Positions 7,725 through 15,599 of a stretch of DNA of 64,000 bases are shown one piece after another. Source of the DNA: Gracilibacillus timonensis (GTDB taxonomy: Bacteria; Bacillota; Bacilli; Bacillales; Amphibacillaceae); contig NZ_FLKH01000011.1 of the NCBI RefSeq assembly GCF_900086715.1, positions 124,001-188,000 on the forward strand. Direction: 5' to 3'. The translations under genes and the position numbers were made by a program. Numbering within the stretch: the stretch's first letter is position 1; the number at the start of each line of letters is the position of its first letter. A model generated the notes under the pieces. The model saw only the letters and a list, made by a program, of their open reading frames with translations, searched no databases and had not been told where the DNA came from.

Positions 7725-8297
7725 ATGAATACCATACCATATGTAGTTGAACAATCGAGCTATGGAGAACGATCCTATGATATCTTCTCTAGGCTGTTAA
7801 AAGATCGAATCATTATGGTGAGTGATGAGGTTAACGATCAGATGGCTAATAGCATTGTGGCCCAATTGTTGTTTTTGGCTGCCGAAGACGAAGAAAAAGA
7901 TATCTTTATTTATATCAATAGTCCAGGCGGTTCAACTTCTGCTGGATTTGCTATTCTGGATACCATGCAATATGTGAAGCCAGATATTTGCACTATTTGT
8001 ACCGGGTTAGCTGCTTCATTTGGGGCGATGCTGTTACTGGCTGGTACCCCCGGAAAACGCTATGGGTTGCCTAATAGTGAAGTAATGCTACATCAGCCAT
8101 TAGGTGGGGCACGTGGTCAAGCGACGGAAATAGATATATCCGCCAAACGAATCCTAAAGCTTCGGAAGAAACTAAATCAGATTATTGCCGAGTGTACCGG
8201 TCAACCTATAGAAAAGGTGAAGACAGACACCGATCGTGATTTTTTTCTAACGGCAGAAGAGGCGAAGGAATATGGATTGATCGATCAAATTATTTAA
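7725..8297 (+). CDS. clpP: ClpP-family ATP-dependent protease subunit (probable paralogue)
   Basis: 190 residues, the usual ClpP length, with the complete catalytic triad: S98 in [10 protein letters not shown]123 in VMLHQPLGG and D172 in TDRDFF. The oligomerisation block [15 protein letters not shown] and hydrophobic pocket residues look intact, so it should form a barrel and work with a Clp/Hsp100 ATPase in the cytoplasm. Its position directly behind a sigma factor rather than at the usual housekeeping locus suggests a second clpP copy induced by that sigma factor. This last point is inference. The ATG follows AGAGGAGGACATAT. Confidence 0.88.
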   Translation: MNTIPYVVEQSSYGERSYDIFSRLLKDRIIMVSDEVNDQMANSIVAQLLFLAAEDEEKDIFIYINSPGGSTSAGFAILDTMQYVKPDICTICTGLAASFGAMLLLAGTPGKRYGLPNSEVMLHQPLGGARGQATEIDISAKRILKLRKKLNQIIAECTGQPIEKVKTDTDRDFFLTAEEAKEYGLIDQII

Positions 8298-8407
8298 CAG
8301 GGGTGGAGTTCTTACGGAGACACTATCCTTTGTTGTGCCGTTTCTGCAATGGACAGGGAGATGCACTACAATGATATCGTACGGTGGTTATTCTTTCGGA
8401 GGTGAAC

Positions 8408-8599
8408 ATGGAAAAACGGTATATACCCCTAAACGAAAAGATACCTACGAGTCATAGAGGTTCGGGAACTAGACAGGAGATTGACCAGAAATTCGATGCG
8501 TCATTTTTATTGGGCTTTTTGAACAACCTCTATAAAAAGAGACTAGCTGATTATTATCGGTTGGTCCCTTTTATTTTATCGCAGTGTAACAGGCTGTGA
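8408..8599 (+). CDS. small hypothetical protein
   Basis: 63 residues beginning MEKRYIPLNEKIPTSHRGSG. The start follows a near-perfect GGAGGTGA. A preceding 18-codon frame (8349-8405, MDREMHYNDIVRWLF...) ends inside that ribosome binding site, which could couple translation. No domain is recognised, and the C-terminus has a weakly hydrophobic helix (LADYYRLVPFILSQ). The 320 nt after it up to 8922 hold no gene that I can support. Confidence 0.35.
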   Translation: MEKRYIPLNEKIPTSHRGSGTRQEIDQKFDASFLLGFLNNLYKKRLADYYRLVPFILSQCNRL

Positions 8600-8922
8600 T
8601 CCCACTTTGGAAGATCTAACAGCCATTTGATTCAATTAACATTCCTTGGAGAATGAAGGTTCACTTTATTAGTAAGTCAAGTACTCCGTTCCCTTCTGCA
8701 AATGATTAAAAAATTAAGTAAGGAACCAAATAAGGCACGTACATAACGAAAGGGATCAAGTGAAGTAATGCTTATGTAACGAATTTGAATGAACAGGACA
8801 AATTAACATCCTAGTTTCATATAGAACGGATGAGTTATGTCCCTTTTCATTTTATAATCAAATCTTTTCCCTTTCTTTCCTGTCTCTAGTACCCTAGAAC
8901 TGATGTGAAAGGGGTATTTGCT

Positions 8923-9999
8923 ATGAAGCAGGTTTATTCGAGAGTGCTGCCATTTCGTGGTTCGCACTATGATTTTGGTTACTATCAAGGAAAACAATTA
9001 CGGAATCATATGTTATTAGCTAACCGTGAGCGGCAATGGAAGGTAAGAAGACCGCTTTTTGATATTAAGCCGGATGAGATAAGGGAAATGTTTCTCAAGG
9101 TGGCACCACCGATCTGGGAGGAGCTAGAAGGTTTTCGGGATGCGTTGGAATGGCCGATGGAGCGTGTGCTCTTGGAATTTGGCGGGTATCGAGTACCAGT
9201 AAATCGTTCTGGCTGTTCTATTTTAACGGGCTCTGATTATCTGGTACGCAATTATGATTATCATCCGAAAACGTATGAAGGCTGTTACAGCATATACCAG
9301 CCCACAGACAGTGGTAATGCAGTGATTGGCGCGACACAAAAGGTGACTGGCAGATCAGATGGGATGAACGAGAAAGGGTTGGCGATGGGGTATACCTTCA
9401 TTCACCGCAAAAGACCAGGCGATGGATTTGTTTGTAATATGATTGGCAGACTGATTTTGGAGCGATGTGATGATCGCGATGAAGCGGTTGATTTGCTGCA
9501 AAACATCCCACACCGAGGTTCTTTTAGCTATGTGTTATTTGATCAAAAACAGGCAGGAGCTACTATTGTGGAGACATCTCCAAGAGGAGTGGAGGTTCGA
9601 CAAGGTATGGCCTGTACGAATCATTTTCAACGGTTGACCAAAGAAAATCGTCATTATCTAAAGGATTCTCAGCGTCGCTTGAATATCTTGGAGGATAGGC
9701 ACGGCAATGCTTTAAATGGGGGAGAAGCATTTCGCCTGTTAAATAGCACAGAAAAAGGTGTTTTCTCTAAGCTGTACGGTCAGTGGGCAGGTACGATTCA
9801 TACCTCTGCCTATTTTCCGGCAAAACGAGAGGCGTGGTTTGCACTTGGTGGTGATCAACAGCCAACCAAATTCGATTTTGCGGCATGGCTGAAGGGGCAG
9901 GCATGTTCTGTTTCCAAAGTGACTGGTGAAATAGACACAGCAATCCCGTTTGCGCATATGGAGAAGGCGGATTGGTATCGTTCTTCAGTGGAGAAATAA
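8923..9999 (+). CDS. C45-like autoproteolytic acyltransferase/hydrolase
   Basis: About 358 residues, started at the ATG at 8923 after GAAAGGGGTATTTGCT. The fold is that of the acyl-CoA:6-aminopenicillanate acyltransferase (C45) family of N-terminal nucleophile enzymes. A propeptide of about 97 residues is followed by the predicted cleavage and nucleophile site NRSGCSIL (C98). Then come the VRNYDYHP, RSDGMNEKGLAMGYTF and ACTNHF blocks typical of the mature enzyme. Such enzymes hydrolyse or transfer amide-linked acyl groups; the substrate here is unknown. It is monocistronic by appearance. Confidence 0.75.
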   Translation: MKQVYSRVLPFRGSHYDFGYYQGKQLRNHMLLANRERQWKVRRPLFDIKPDEIREMFLKVAPPIWEELEGFRDALEWPMERVLLEFGGYRVPVNRSGCSILTGSDYLVRNYDYHPKTYEGCYSIYQPTDSGNAVIGATQKVTGRSDGMNEKGLAMGYTFIHRKRPGDGFVCNMIGRLILERCDDRDEAVDLLQNIPHRGSFSYVLFDQKQAGATIVETSPRGVEVRQGMACTNHFQRLTKENRHYLKDSQRRLNILEDRHGNALNGGEAFRLLNSTEKGVFSKLYGQWAGTIHTSAYFPAKREAWFALGGDQQPTKFDFAAWLKGQACSVSKVTGEIDTAIPFAHMEKADWYRSSVEK

Positions 10000-10081
10000 T
10001 AGTGATCATTTCTTTCTTTTTGATCAATGACATAGGAACAGGTGGCTTCTTGTATAGATATCAAAAGGAGCGGTGAATAAT

Positions 10082-10126
10082 ATGCCAAAGATTAGACCTA
10101 GTAGATCGATTCATAAATATCGTTAA
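10082..10126 (+). pseudogene. possible 5' stub of a Phd/RelB-type antitoxin cut by an IS
   Basis: A strong ribosome binding site (AAAAGGAGCGGTG) precedes an ATG opening MPKIRPSRSIHKYR, which stops after 14 codons close to the end of the IS630 fragment. The MP-I-RP-S start resembles the first residues of Phd/YefM antitoxins (MPxIRPISDLRN). It looks like an antitoxin gene truncated by IS insertion, but 14 codons is too little to be sure. Confidence 0.3.
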
Positions 10127-10135
10127 CATATTGTA

Positions 10136-10760
10136 TCATTGATTTGCAGATTCTAAACCATATTTCCATCTGAATGGAATAGGGTTTTCATTGACTTCCT
10201 GAAGATAGAGTTCTATGCGCGCTTTTAACTCTTCTTTTGAGTGAACACGGATATGGCGAAGAAAGCTCTTGCTCATCTTGGCGAAAAAGGCTTCTATAAT
10301 ATGGAGCCAAGATCCGTGTTTCGGAGTAAATACAAACTCAAAGCGATTAGGAACGGTTTCTAAATAGGCTCCTGTTTCTTTCGATGTATGAGCAGAATGA
10401 TTATCAAGCACAATTTGGATGCGTAAATCGGAGTCATAACGGTCATCTAACATTTTTAGAAAGTCTACAAATTCTCTGCTGCGGTGACGGTCTTCTACAG
10501 CCCCTATGACTTCTCCGGTGACCAAGTCAATACCTGCTAATAAGCTAAGCGTCCCGTGTCTAATATATTCAGAATCACGTCCAATGGTAGTATGTTTTCC
10601 GGGAACTGGCGGTAAATCTGCTGCTTTATTTTCAACCGCTTGAATGCCAGGCTTTTCATCATACGACAGCATCACATCCCAAACAGGCTGAAACTCCCCA
10701 TCTTCAAGTGTCCACTCTATTTGCTGGTACACGTGAAGTACTTGAGCCATTTTCGTATCG
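10136..10760 (-). pseudogene. IS630-family transposase, 5'-truncated
   Basis: The catalytic half of an IS630/Tc1-like DDE transposase. First aspartate SYDEKPG, second VLDNHSAH, glutamate WLHIIEAFF. The open frame runs from DTKMAQVLHVY near 10760 to a stop at 10136. The N-terminal helix-turn-helix half that should precede it is missing: the sequence upstream switches at about 10755 to an IS1634-like fragment on the other strand. It is therefore a truncated, non-functional copy, unrelated at close range to the complete IS630 element at 11145-12245. Confidence 0.8.
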
Positions 10761-11161
10761 AATGCTGGATCGCGGGTTTTATTCGAAAGCGAACATCGAG
10801 GACCTATTGCACCAGCGTTTTAAATTTTTGATCGGTACCAAGAATGTCTTTGCGTTATGTGAGAGACGCTCTGGATCCGATGTATGAGCAGTTCCGACAC
10901 ATGGATCACTACAACGAAGATTATGAACTGTATTGCCAAACAGTCCCGATGAAGTGGGAGTATAAGCGGAAACGCCCTTATAAAAAAGATGTCCGCACCG
11001 AGCATCGACGCGTTTATCTTCATTTTTACTATAATATTGAGAAAGCAGCTGAAGACGAGAAAAAATTAGACCGAAAACTACTTCAATGGCGGAAAGAACT
11101 AGAAAATAATCAGCGACAGCCGGCGCATGAGACGAAATATAATACTAACACAACTCTAAAA

Positions 11162-11737
11162 TCACCCTAAAACCCATTCTCTATGTGTAATCGATTGAAT
11201 ATCCTCTGGTGTGAAGGACATCATGGTCTCACAAAGCTGATCGACTACGGCTTCTAACGTATGAAATAGCTTGTTTGCGAAGCCTCTTTTCCTGATCTCG
11301 TTCCATATCTGCTCAATCGGATTCATCTCTGGTGTATAAGGTAGTATATGCAAAATGGTCACATTATTCGGAATGATTAGCGCTTTGGATTTATGCCAAC
11401 TCGCATTATCACAAATGAGCACAATGTGGTTGTTCTCGTAATACTGAGATAACTCACTCAAAAAGATGTTCATACAAGCTGTATTCGAACGTGGCAAGAC
11501 TAAAAAGAAACAATCGCCGTTCTGTGGACCAACTGCTCCGTAAGCATACCGATATTCTCGAATATGATGACTCGGGACGATGGGACGTTCTAAGGGTGTC
11601 CAACAGGATTTGGGTTTAGAAATGCGACCAAAACCTGCTTCATCTTGAAACATAACCAAGAGATCTTGATGCGGATCCTCTTCTTGTAATCGCTTTCTCA
11701 TTTTTTTAATTTCGGATTTAATTTTTTTGCGCTTCAA
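11162..11737 (-). CDS. IS630 transposase ORF B (DDE catalytic half)
   Basis: 191 residues holding the complete DDE triad: MFQDEAGFG, LICDNASWH and NPIEQIWNEIRKR. The frame opens at a TTG (11737) inside the end of ORF A and reads through the same A7 run. The frame offset to ORF A is +1 (equivalent to -2), so either ribosomal frameshifting or polymerase slippage on the A run would yield the full transposase. Confidence 0.85.
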   Translation of the reverse strand: MKRKKIKSEIKKMRKRLQEEDPHQDLLVMFQDEAGFGRISKPKSCWTPLERPIVPSHHIREYRYAYGAVGPQNGDCFFLVLPRSNTACMNIFLSELSQYYENNHIVLICDNASWHKSKALIIPNNVTILHILPYTPEMNPIEQIWNEIRKRGFANKLFHTLEAVVDQLCETMMSFTPEDIQSITHREWVLG

Positions 11738-12200
11738 TGTCTTGAGCGCTGGCTTGTTTCGGATGATGCGGTCTTGGCGTTATTTTTCTCCACTTGTGTC
11801 GCTTCAATAGTTTATGAAATCCCCATTCACTTGTTTCTTTTCCAACCGCTTCTTGATAGGCGATATGCATTTCCTTTGTCGTAACGATTTCTCCTTTTTT
11901 TGATTTCTCCACGAAGGGAGCTAAAAATGCGGCCTCTTCTTCTGGAGTCATGAGAAAATGATTGCTCTTTCGCTTATCTACCGTGAGGGCCTCTAATCCT
12001 TTCTCCAGATATTTTTTAGTTAATACCGTAATATGACGTGGGCTATAACCGGTAATCTCTGCAATTTCCTTTCGTTTTTTATTTTGTCCAGTGAGTAGAA
12101 CCGCCTGGATGCGAAGATGATACTTAGATAATGATTTATTTTTTAAAGCTGCGAGTAATTCATCCATATGTTTTTGAGTTAATTTATATTTTTTTGTCAT
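11718..12200 (-). CDS. IS630 transposase ORF A (helix-turn-helix half)
   Basis: 160 residues with two DNA-binding helix-turn-helix segments (RKEIAEITGYSPRHITVLTKKY and the winged part TSEWGFHKLLKRHKW). It ends DIEAQKN at 11718, overlapping ORF B in a run of seven A residues. It supplies the IR-binding half of the transposase and needs recoding or slippage to be fused with the catalytic half. Confidence 0.85.
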   Translation of the reverse strand: MTKKYKLTQKHMDELLAALKNKSLSKYHLRIQAVLLTGQNKKRKEIAEITGYSPRHITVLTKKYLEKGLEALTVDKRKSNHFLMTPEEEAAFLAPFVEKSKKGEIVTTKEMHIAYQEAVGKETSEWGFHKLLKRHKWRKITPRPHHPKQASAQDIEAQKN

Positions 12201-12743
12201 GTCTATATTATATCACAGTTTAAAGATTTTTTAGAGTTGTTTTAGTATAAGCAGTTTTTTGACGTGCACACGACACCGAAACGTGGAACCAAGGCCACCG
12301 TGAAAGAAGAAGCTGTGCAGCAAACGAAACGGTATGTTGGTTTCTTTGCCCTCTTGACCAATGAGGCGATGGATGCTGTTACCGCTCTGGAGCTCTATCG
12401 TAATAAAGACTTGGTCGAAAAGGGTTTCCAAAACTTTAAAGATCACCTAAATATGCGTCGGGCAAGGATTTCCTCCGAACAAAGCTTAGATGGCAAACTA
12501 TTTGTCGAATTTATTGCCTTGATTTATCTGGCTTATATCAAAAAACAAATGCAAGATCATCATTTATACCGTGATTACACCTTGCCAGAGATGTTGGATA
12601 AGCTTGATGTGATCGAATGCTTTGAAAAACCAGGACACCAACTTCAAGTTGGCGAATTATTAGAAGCACAAAAAGCCATCTACAAAAAAATGGATATTAA
12701 CCCACCAACCTCGTTATGAGTTGGTGGGATTTCAGGGTATATT

Positions 12744-13022
12744 TTGTATGTCTTTTTATCGTACTTCCGCAGAATCAATGATTACGAGACGCTGGGAGGT
12801 CTCTTTGCAGATATGAGAGATGACATGACGCAGAAAAATATTGCTGAACAGTTATGGGAAATGTTTGATGAGCTATTGGACGTTGTCATCGCGGCAATTT
12901 CTGAATCTGGATCAATTGATATCAAAACCTTTAAAAAATCCCCAGAATACAAATATTTGGAGGATTTATTTGAGGCGTCATTTTTAGGAAATCAATTGTT
13001 TGGAAAGAATAACGCTGCTTAA
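12744..13022 (+). CDS. hypothetical protein, possibly a truncated remnant
   Basis: An open frame of 92 codons starting with TTG. Its body (RDDMTQKNIAEQLWEMFDEL and LEDLFEASFLGNQLFG) looks like an acidic helical protein. The start region has only a weak ribosome binding site, and it abuts the end of the IS1634 remnant, so the true 5' end may have been removed. No family is recognised. An inverted repeat ACAAGGGA/TCCCTTGT (about 13055-13096) downstream could be its terminator. Confidence 0.35.
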   Translation: MYVFLSYFRRINDYETLGGLFADMRDDMTQKNIAEQLWEMFDELLDVVIAAISESGSIDIKTFKKSPEYKYLEDLFEASFLGNQLFGKNNAA

Positions 13023-13112
13023 ATGCACAACATGGAATTAGTGAAAACACCGTAACAAGGGAAACCAGTCTATTTCATGCCTGAAATCCCTTGTGTTTTA
13101 GGGGTGCGAAAC

Positions 13113-13253
13113 TTGAGTAATTATCTATCATTTATCCCCTTCCAAAGAAAATTACTAAAAAATAGCTTACCGATAGACTGGCACTCGGAAATGATGGTTG
13201 TTTTGAAAAAATATGCCTATTTTCAAAAGAGAGGTCTGTATAACTATGGATAA
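13113..13253 (+). pseudogene. 46-codon fragment, possible gene remnant
   Basis: A TTG-initiated frame translating to SNYLSFIPFQRKLL, then NSLPIDWHSEMMVVLKKYAYF and ending QKRGLYNYG. Composition and amphipathic pattern look like real protein rather than noise. I see no convincing ribosome binding site and do not recognise a family. It may be the N-terminal stub of a mobile-element gene. Confidence 0.3.
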
Positions 13254-13313
13254 TAAACACCTGTGGGTGGGTTTTATGGTTTGCGCCGGTAATAAAGGCT
13301 TTCTATCGTATGC

Positions 13314-13340
13314 AAACCACCAGTTCGCACTGGTGGTTTT
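13314..13340 (+). terminator. intrinsic terminator
   Basis: Perfect 11-bp stem AAACCACCAGT / ACTGGTGGTTT with a 4-nt loop, ending in TTTTGAATTTTC on the plus strand. It lies between the 13113-13253 fragment and the convergent minus-strand secreted-protein gene, for which it can also serve. Confidence 0.75.
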
Positions 13341-13358
13341 GAATTTTCTAACTTATAA

Positions 13359-14066
13359 TTATTTGGAATTTTTAACCACTCCTTCAAACCCTTCTTTAAC
13401 TACCTTTTTTTGTATATTAGTAACTTCTTCTTCAACACTTAAGTCAAAACCTTCTATTAATTCTTGCTTTTTAATTTCAGATTGTTTAATTATCGAGTCG
13501 ATATTTTGTTTATCACTCTTAGTAATCATATATGCTCCCATCGGTCCAGAAATCGGTCTATATTTTCCAGATCTAGGATCATTTTTCATTTCTGAGAAGT
13601 GCGGCATTTTTTCTAAGAACAATAAATACAATTGGCCATCTTTAAGTTCTATTATATTTTCCCAATCCACATTAACGCCTTCGTTGTTTTTACCGCCATA
13701 ATTTATCAAATCTATCTTTTTATTCTTTTCAGTTAAATCGCCCTTCAATAATGTTTTTACTTTTAAATCATACTCAGTATATACTACGGTATTATCATTA
13801 GGAAATGGCATTATAGTTCTATCGTTTCCATCATTATCCTTTTTAGTTTTTGTAGTAGCTACTACAACTAAATCAGAATTTTTATATAGATCTTCTATTG
13901 ATTCAGGTTCACTTTCCCATTCTGCAGAAATTTCTATTGACTCATTCTTTATATGATCTTCATTTGCAACTTGTTTTGTTCCATCAATTGTAGTCGTTAA
14001 GAAGCCTATTGATAGACTTAAGATACACATTGTTACAACAGATAAAAACATTAAGATTTTTTTCAT
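13359..14066 (-). CDS. secreted protein paired with a metzincin-like protease
   Basis: 235 residues with an N-terminal signal/anchor segment (MKKILMFLSVVTMCILSLSIGFL). The exported part has a beta-rich pattern, SDLVVVATTKTKK ... VYTEYDLKVKTLLKGDL ... KIDLINYGGKNNEGV. It resembles a domain common in secreted Firmicutes proteins where exported proteins carry 'SDxVVxGxV ... LKGD' repeats. The ribosome binding site GAGGGAGGAAAAAAG is strong. It starts 15 nt after the stop of the protease gene, so the two are one operon. A role as inhibitor, chaperone or substrate-recognition partner of the protease is inference. Base composition is very AT-rich, as in the rest of this island. Confidence 0.6.
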   Translation of the reverse strand: MKKILMFLSVVTMCILSLSIGFLTTTIDGTKQVANEDHIKNESIEISAEWESEPESIEDLYKNSDLVVVATTKTKKDNDGNDRTIMPFPNDNTVVYTEYDLKVKTLLKGDLTEKNKKIDLINYGGKNNEGVNVDWENIIELKDGQLYLLFLEKMPHFSEMKNDPRSGKYRPISGPMGAYMITKSDKQNIDSIIKQSEIKKQELIEGFDLSVEEEVTNIQKKVVKEGFEGVVKNSK

Positions 14067-14081
14067 CTTTTTTCCTCCCTC

Positions 14082-14738
14082 TTAATAAATGAAGTTTAAT
14101 ACAGATTTATCTCCAGATGTTAAGTAATTAACAGATCTCCCCCTACTACAATACATTAATCTACTAGAGCTTGAACTATGACCTAATCCAACACTGTGTC
14201 CTAATTCATGTCTTGCTGTTCCAATTTCATCAAAATAGGATCCATCAAACTTCAATTGATTTACTCTAATATGGATAGGTTTTACGTGTTCGTAGTTTTT
14301 ATCAATCGGATACCCTCCCCACCATGAACCATCTGCTTTTGCTGTCCAACTAGCACCATAGTAATTTCCATCAGTTACATAAATATAACCGTATGAATGA
14401 CCAGGATAACTACTTACTTGTGTAACATTCATATACGATTGACTGCTATTAAAATGACTTATAGCACTAGTAAATCTTGATTTTATAGTACTATCATTAA
14501 GCTCTCCTAAATATATAGGTGCATTCTTACTTTGCCATTTTGCCCCCATATACACATCGTTACTACATGCAAAAACTTCTTCACCAATAAATAAAGAAGC
14601 TACGCTTGAAACAAGTGATTGATCTTCGATGTTTGTACAATCTTCGGCTTTTACGCTATTACCTAAATAAATCCCAATACCAAAAAACACTATGCCTAGC
14701 AAACATAAACTGGTCAATATCCTGTAAATTTTTTTCAC
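14082..14738 (-). CDS. secreted zinc metalloprotease (matrixin/metzincin-like)
   Basis: 218 residues, GTG start at 14738 after AGGAGGGATAGT. The signal peptide (LTSLCLLGIVFFGIGIYLG) is followed by a domain with the metzincin zinc site HELGHSVGLGH (three histidines plus catalytic glutamate) and a downstream Met-turn SSSRLMYCS. It resembles small bacterial matrixin-like peptidases. It is exported, perhaps anchored, and co-transcribed with the secreted protein downstream. Four cysteines may form disulfides outside the cell. The substrate is unknown. Confidence 0.8.
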   Translation of the reverse strand: MKKIYRILTSLCLLGIVFFGIGIYLGNSVKAEDCTNIEDQSLVSSVASLFIGEEVFACSNDVYMGAKWQSKNAPIYLGELNDSTIKSRFTSAISHFNSSQSYMNVTQVSSYPGHSYGYIYVTDGNYYGASWTAKADGSWWGGYPIDKNYEHVKPIHIRVNQLKFDGSYFDEIGTARHELGHSVGLGHSSSSSRLMYCSRGRSVNYLTSGDKSVLNFIY

Positions 14739-14931
14739 ACTATCCCTCCTATTTATTCTTTGTTATATGTTAAATATAACTTATTTTACTTTTTCAATAA
14801 GAATTAGTGTAAAGCATCACTTTATTTCCTCTCAAATAGGGTTATCTTGTTCAAACTCCTCCAGGATAATTACTGTACTTTCCTGAAGTAATATGCTAAA
14901 TTTTTTGCATATTATAAGGGGGAGTTTTTTA

Positions 14932-15513
14932 ATGATTTTTTTACACGACTTTGGAATTGGGATAGAAGAATATGAGAAGAAAGGAAAAAAGAATAACTTT
15001 CCGTTATTTAAATGGTGCCCAAATTGCCAAGCAATTGCTTATGGAAACTTGCACAGACATGGTTATTATTGGAGATACGGAATAAACCAGGAAGAGGAAC
15101 TACACATTCCTATATGTCGTTTCAGGTGTTTGGTTTGTCAAGTAACGATCTCTATTTTACCGAGTTTCTTAATTCCCTATTTTCAACATACATTGGATAC
15201 CATGATGGAAAGATTAAGCAGTGTGCTTAAGGGAGAGAAAGTAAAAGGAAGTCGCCAGCAATTAGAACAACATCTGAAACGTTTTTATGAAAGCATCCAT
15301 TGGACCCATAGCTTTTTTACAGACGCAGGATATCAATTGGGTTTCACGAAGGATATAAAAAAAGAAGCCCAAAAATACGTGACAATGATCCAAGATTTTG
15401 GCGAATCAACCTCCTTCTTCCGAAGGAGCTGGGGTCATTTATCATCCTATTTTATGGGCAAATTAATTCTACCATATTTACCACCAAAAAAGAATACTAT
15501 TCATCCCACATAG
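14932..15513 (+). CDS. zinc-ribbon protein of the transposition module (DUF6431-like)
   Basis: 193 residues; the ATG at 14932 follows AAGGGGGAG. Two CxxC pairs (WCPNCQAIAYG and CRFRCLVCQVTISILPSF) form a zinc ribbon followed by a helical region and a basic tail. The layout matches proteins I know as DUF6431, found directly upstream of Mu/IS481-type transposases. It probably binds DNA for the element; it could be a targeting or end-binding factor. About 87 nt separate it from the transposase gene. Confidence 0.6.
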   Translation: MIFLHDFGIGIEEYEKKGKKNNFPLFKWCPNCQAIAYGNLHRHGYYWRYGINQEEELHIPICRFRCLVCQVTISILPSFLIPYFQHTLDTMMERLSSVLKGEKVKGSRQQLEQHLKRFYESIHWTHSFFTDAGYQLGFTKDIKKEAQKYVTMIQDFGESTSFFRRSWGHLSSYFMGKLILPYLPPKKNTIHPT

Positions 15514-15599
15514 ACTTTTCCTAGCACTGATGGGAAGGACAAAGTAGAATAAAAGCAATGGATAACCGGTTATCCTTCTATAAAAAGGAGGAAAAGTTC

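Larger units (their letters stand above)
11145..12245 (-). mobile_element. complete two-ORF IS630-family insertion sequence
   Basis: About 1.1 kb bounded by imperfect terminal inverted repeats. The left end reads CTAACACAACTCTAAAAT and the right end, reversed, CTAAAACAACTCTAAAAA. Both are flanked by TA (11143-11144 and 12246-12247), the IS630/Tc1 target duplication. Both transposase ORFs are intact, so the element looks recent and possibly active. It is inserted within the IS1634-like remnant. Confidence 0.85.
10755..12719 (+). pseudogene. IS1634/IS4-like transposase remnant, interrupted and frameshifted
   Basis: Three collinear pieces of one transposase. The first, RMLDRGFYSKANIEDLL, carries a catalytic aspartate. 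A single extra A near 10843 (GGT ACC AAG A ATG TCT) shifts the frame to MSLRYVRDALDPMYEQF and on to 11142. The reading frame is then split by the IS630 element at 11145-12245. It resumes as FFDVHTTPKRGTKATVKEEA and contains the YREK-type block LYRNKDLVEKGFQNFKDH. The N-terminus is lost at the junction with the truncated IS630 gene. The frame ends at 12719 inside a CCCACCAAC/GTTGGTGGG inverted repeat. Confidence 0.8.

Noticed and set aside
13213-13701. 162-codon plus-strand frame.
   Set aside because: It is the antisense of the secreted-protein gene at 13359-14066, which has a strong ribosome binding site and signal peptide.
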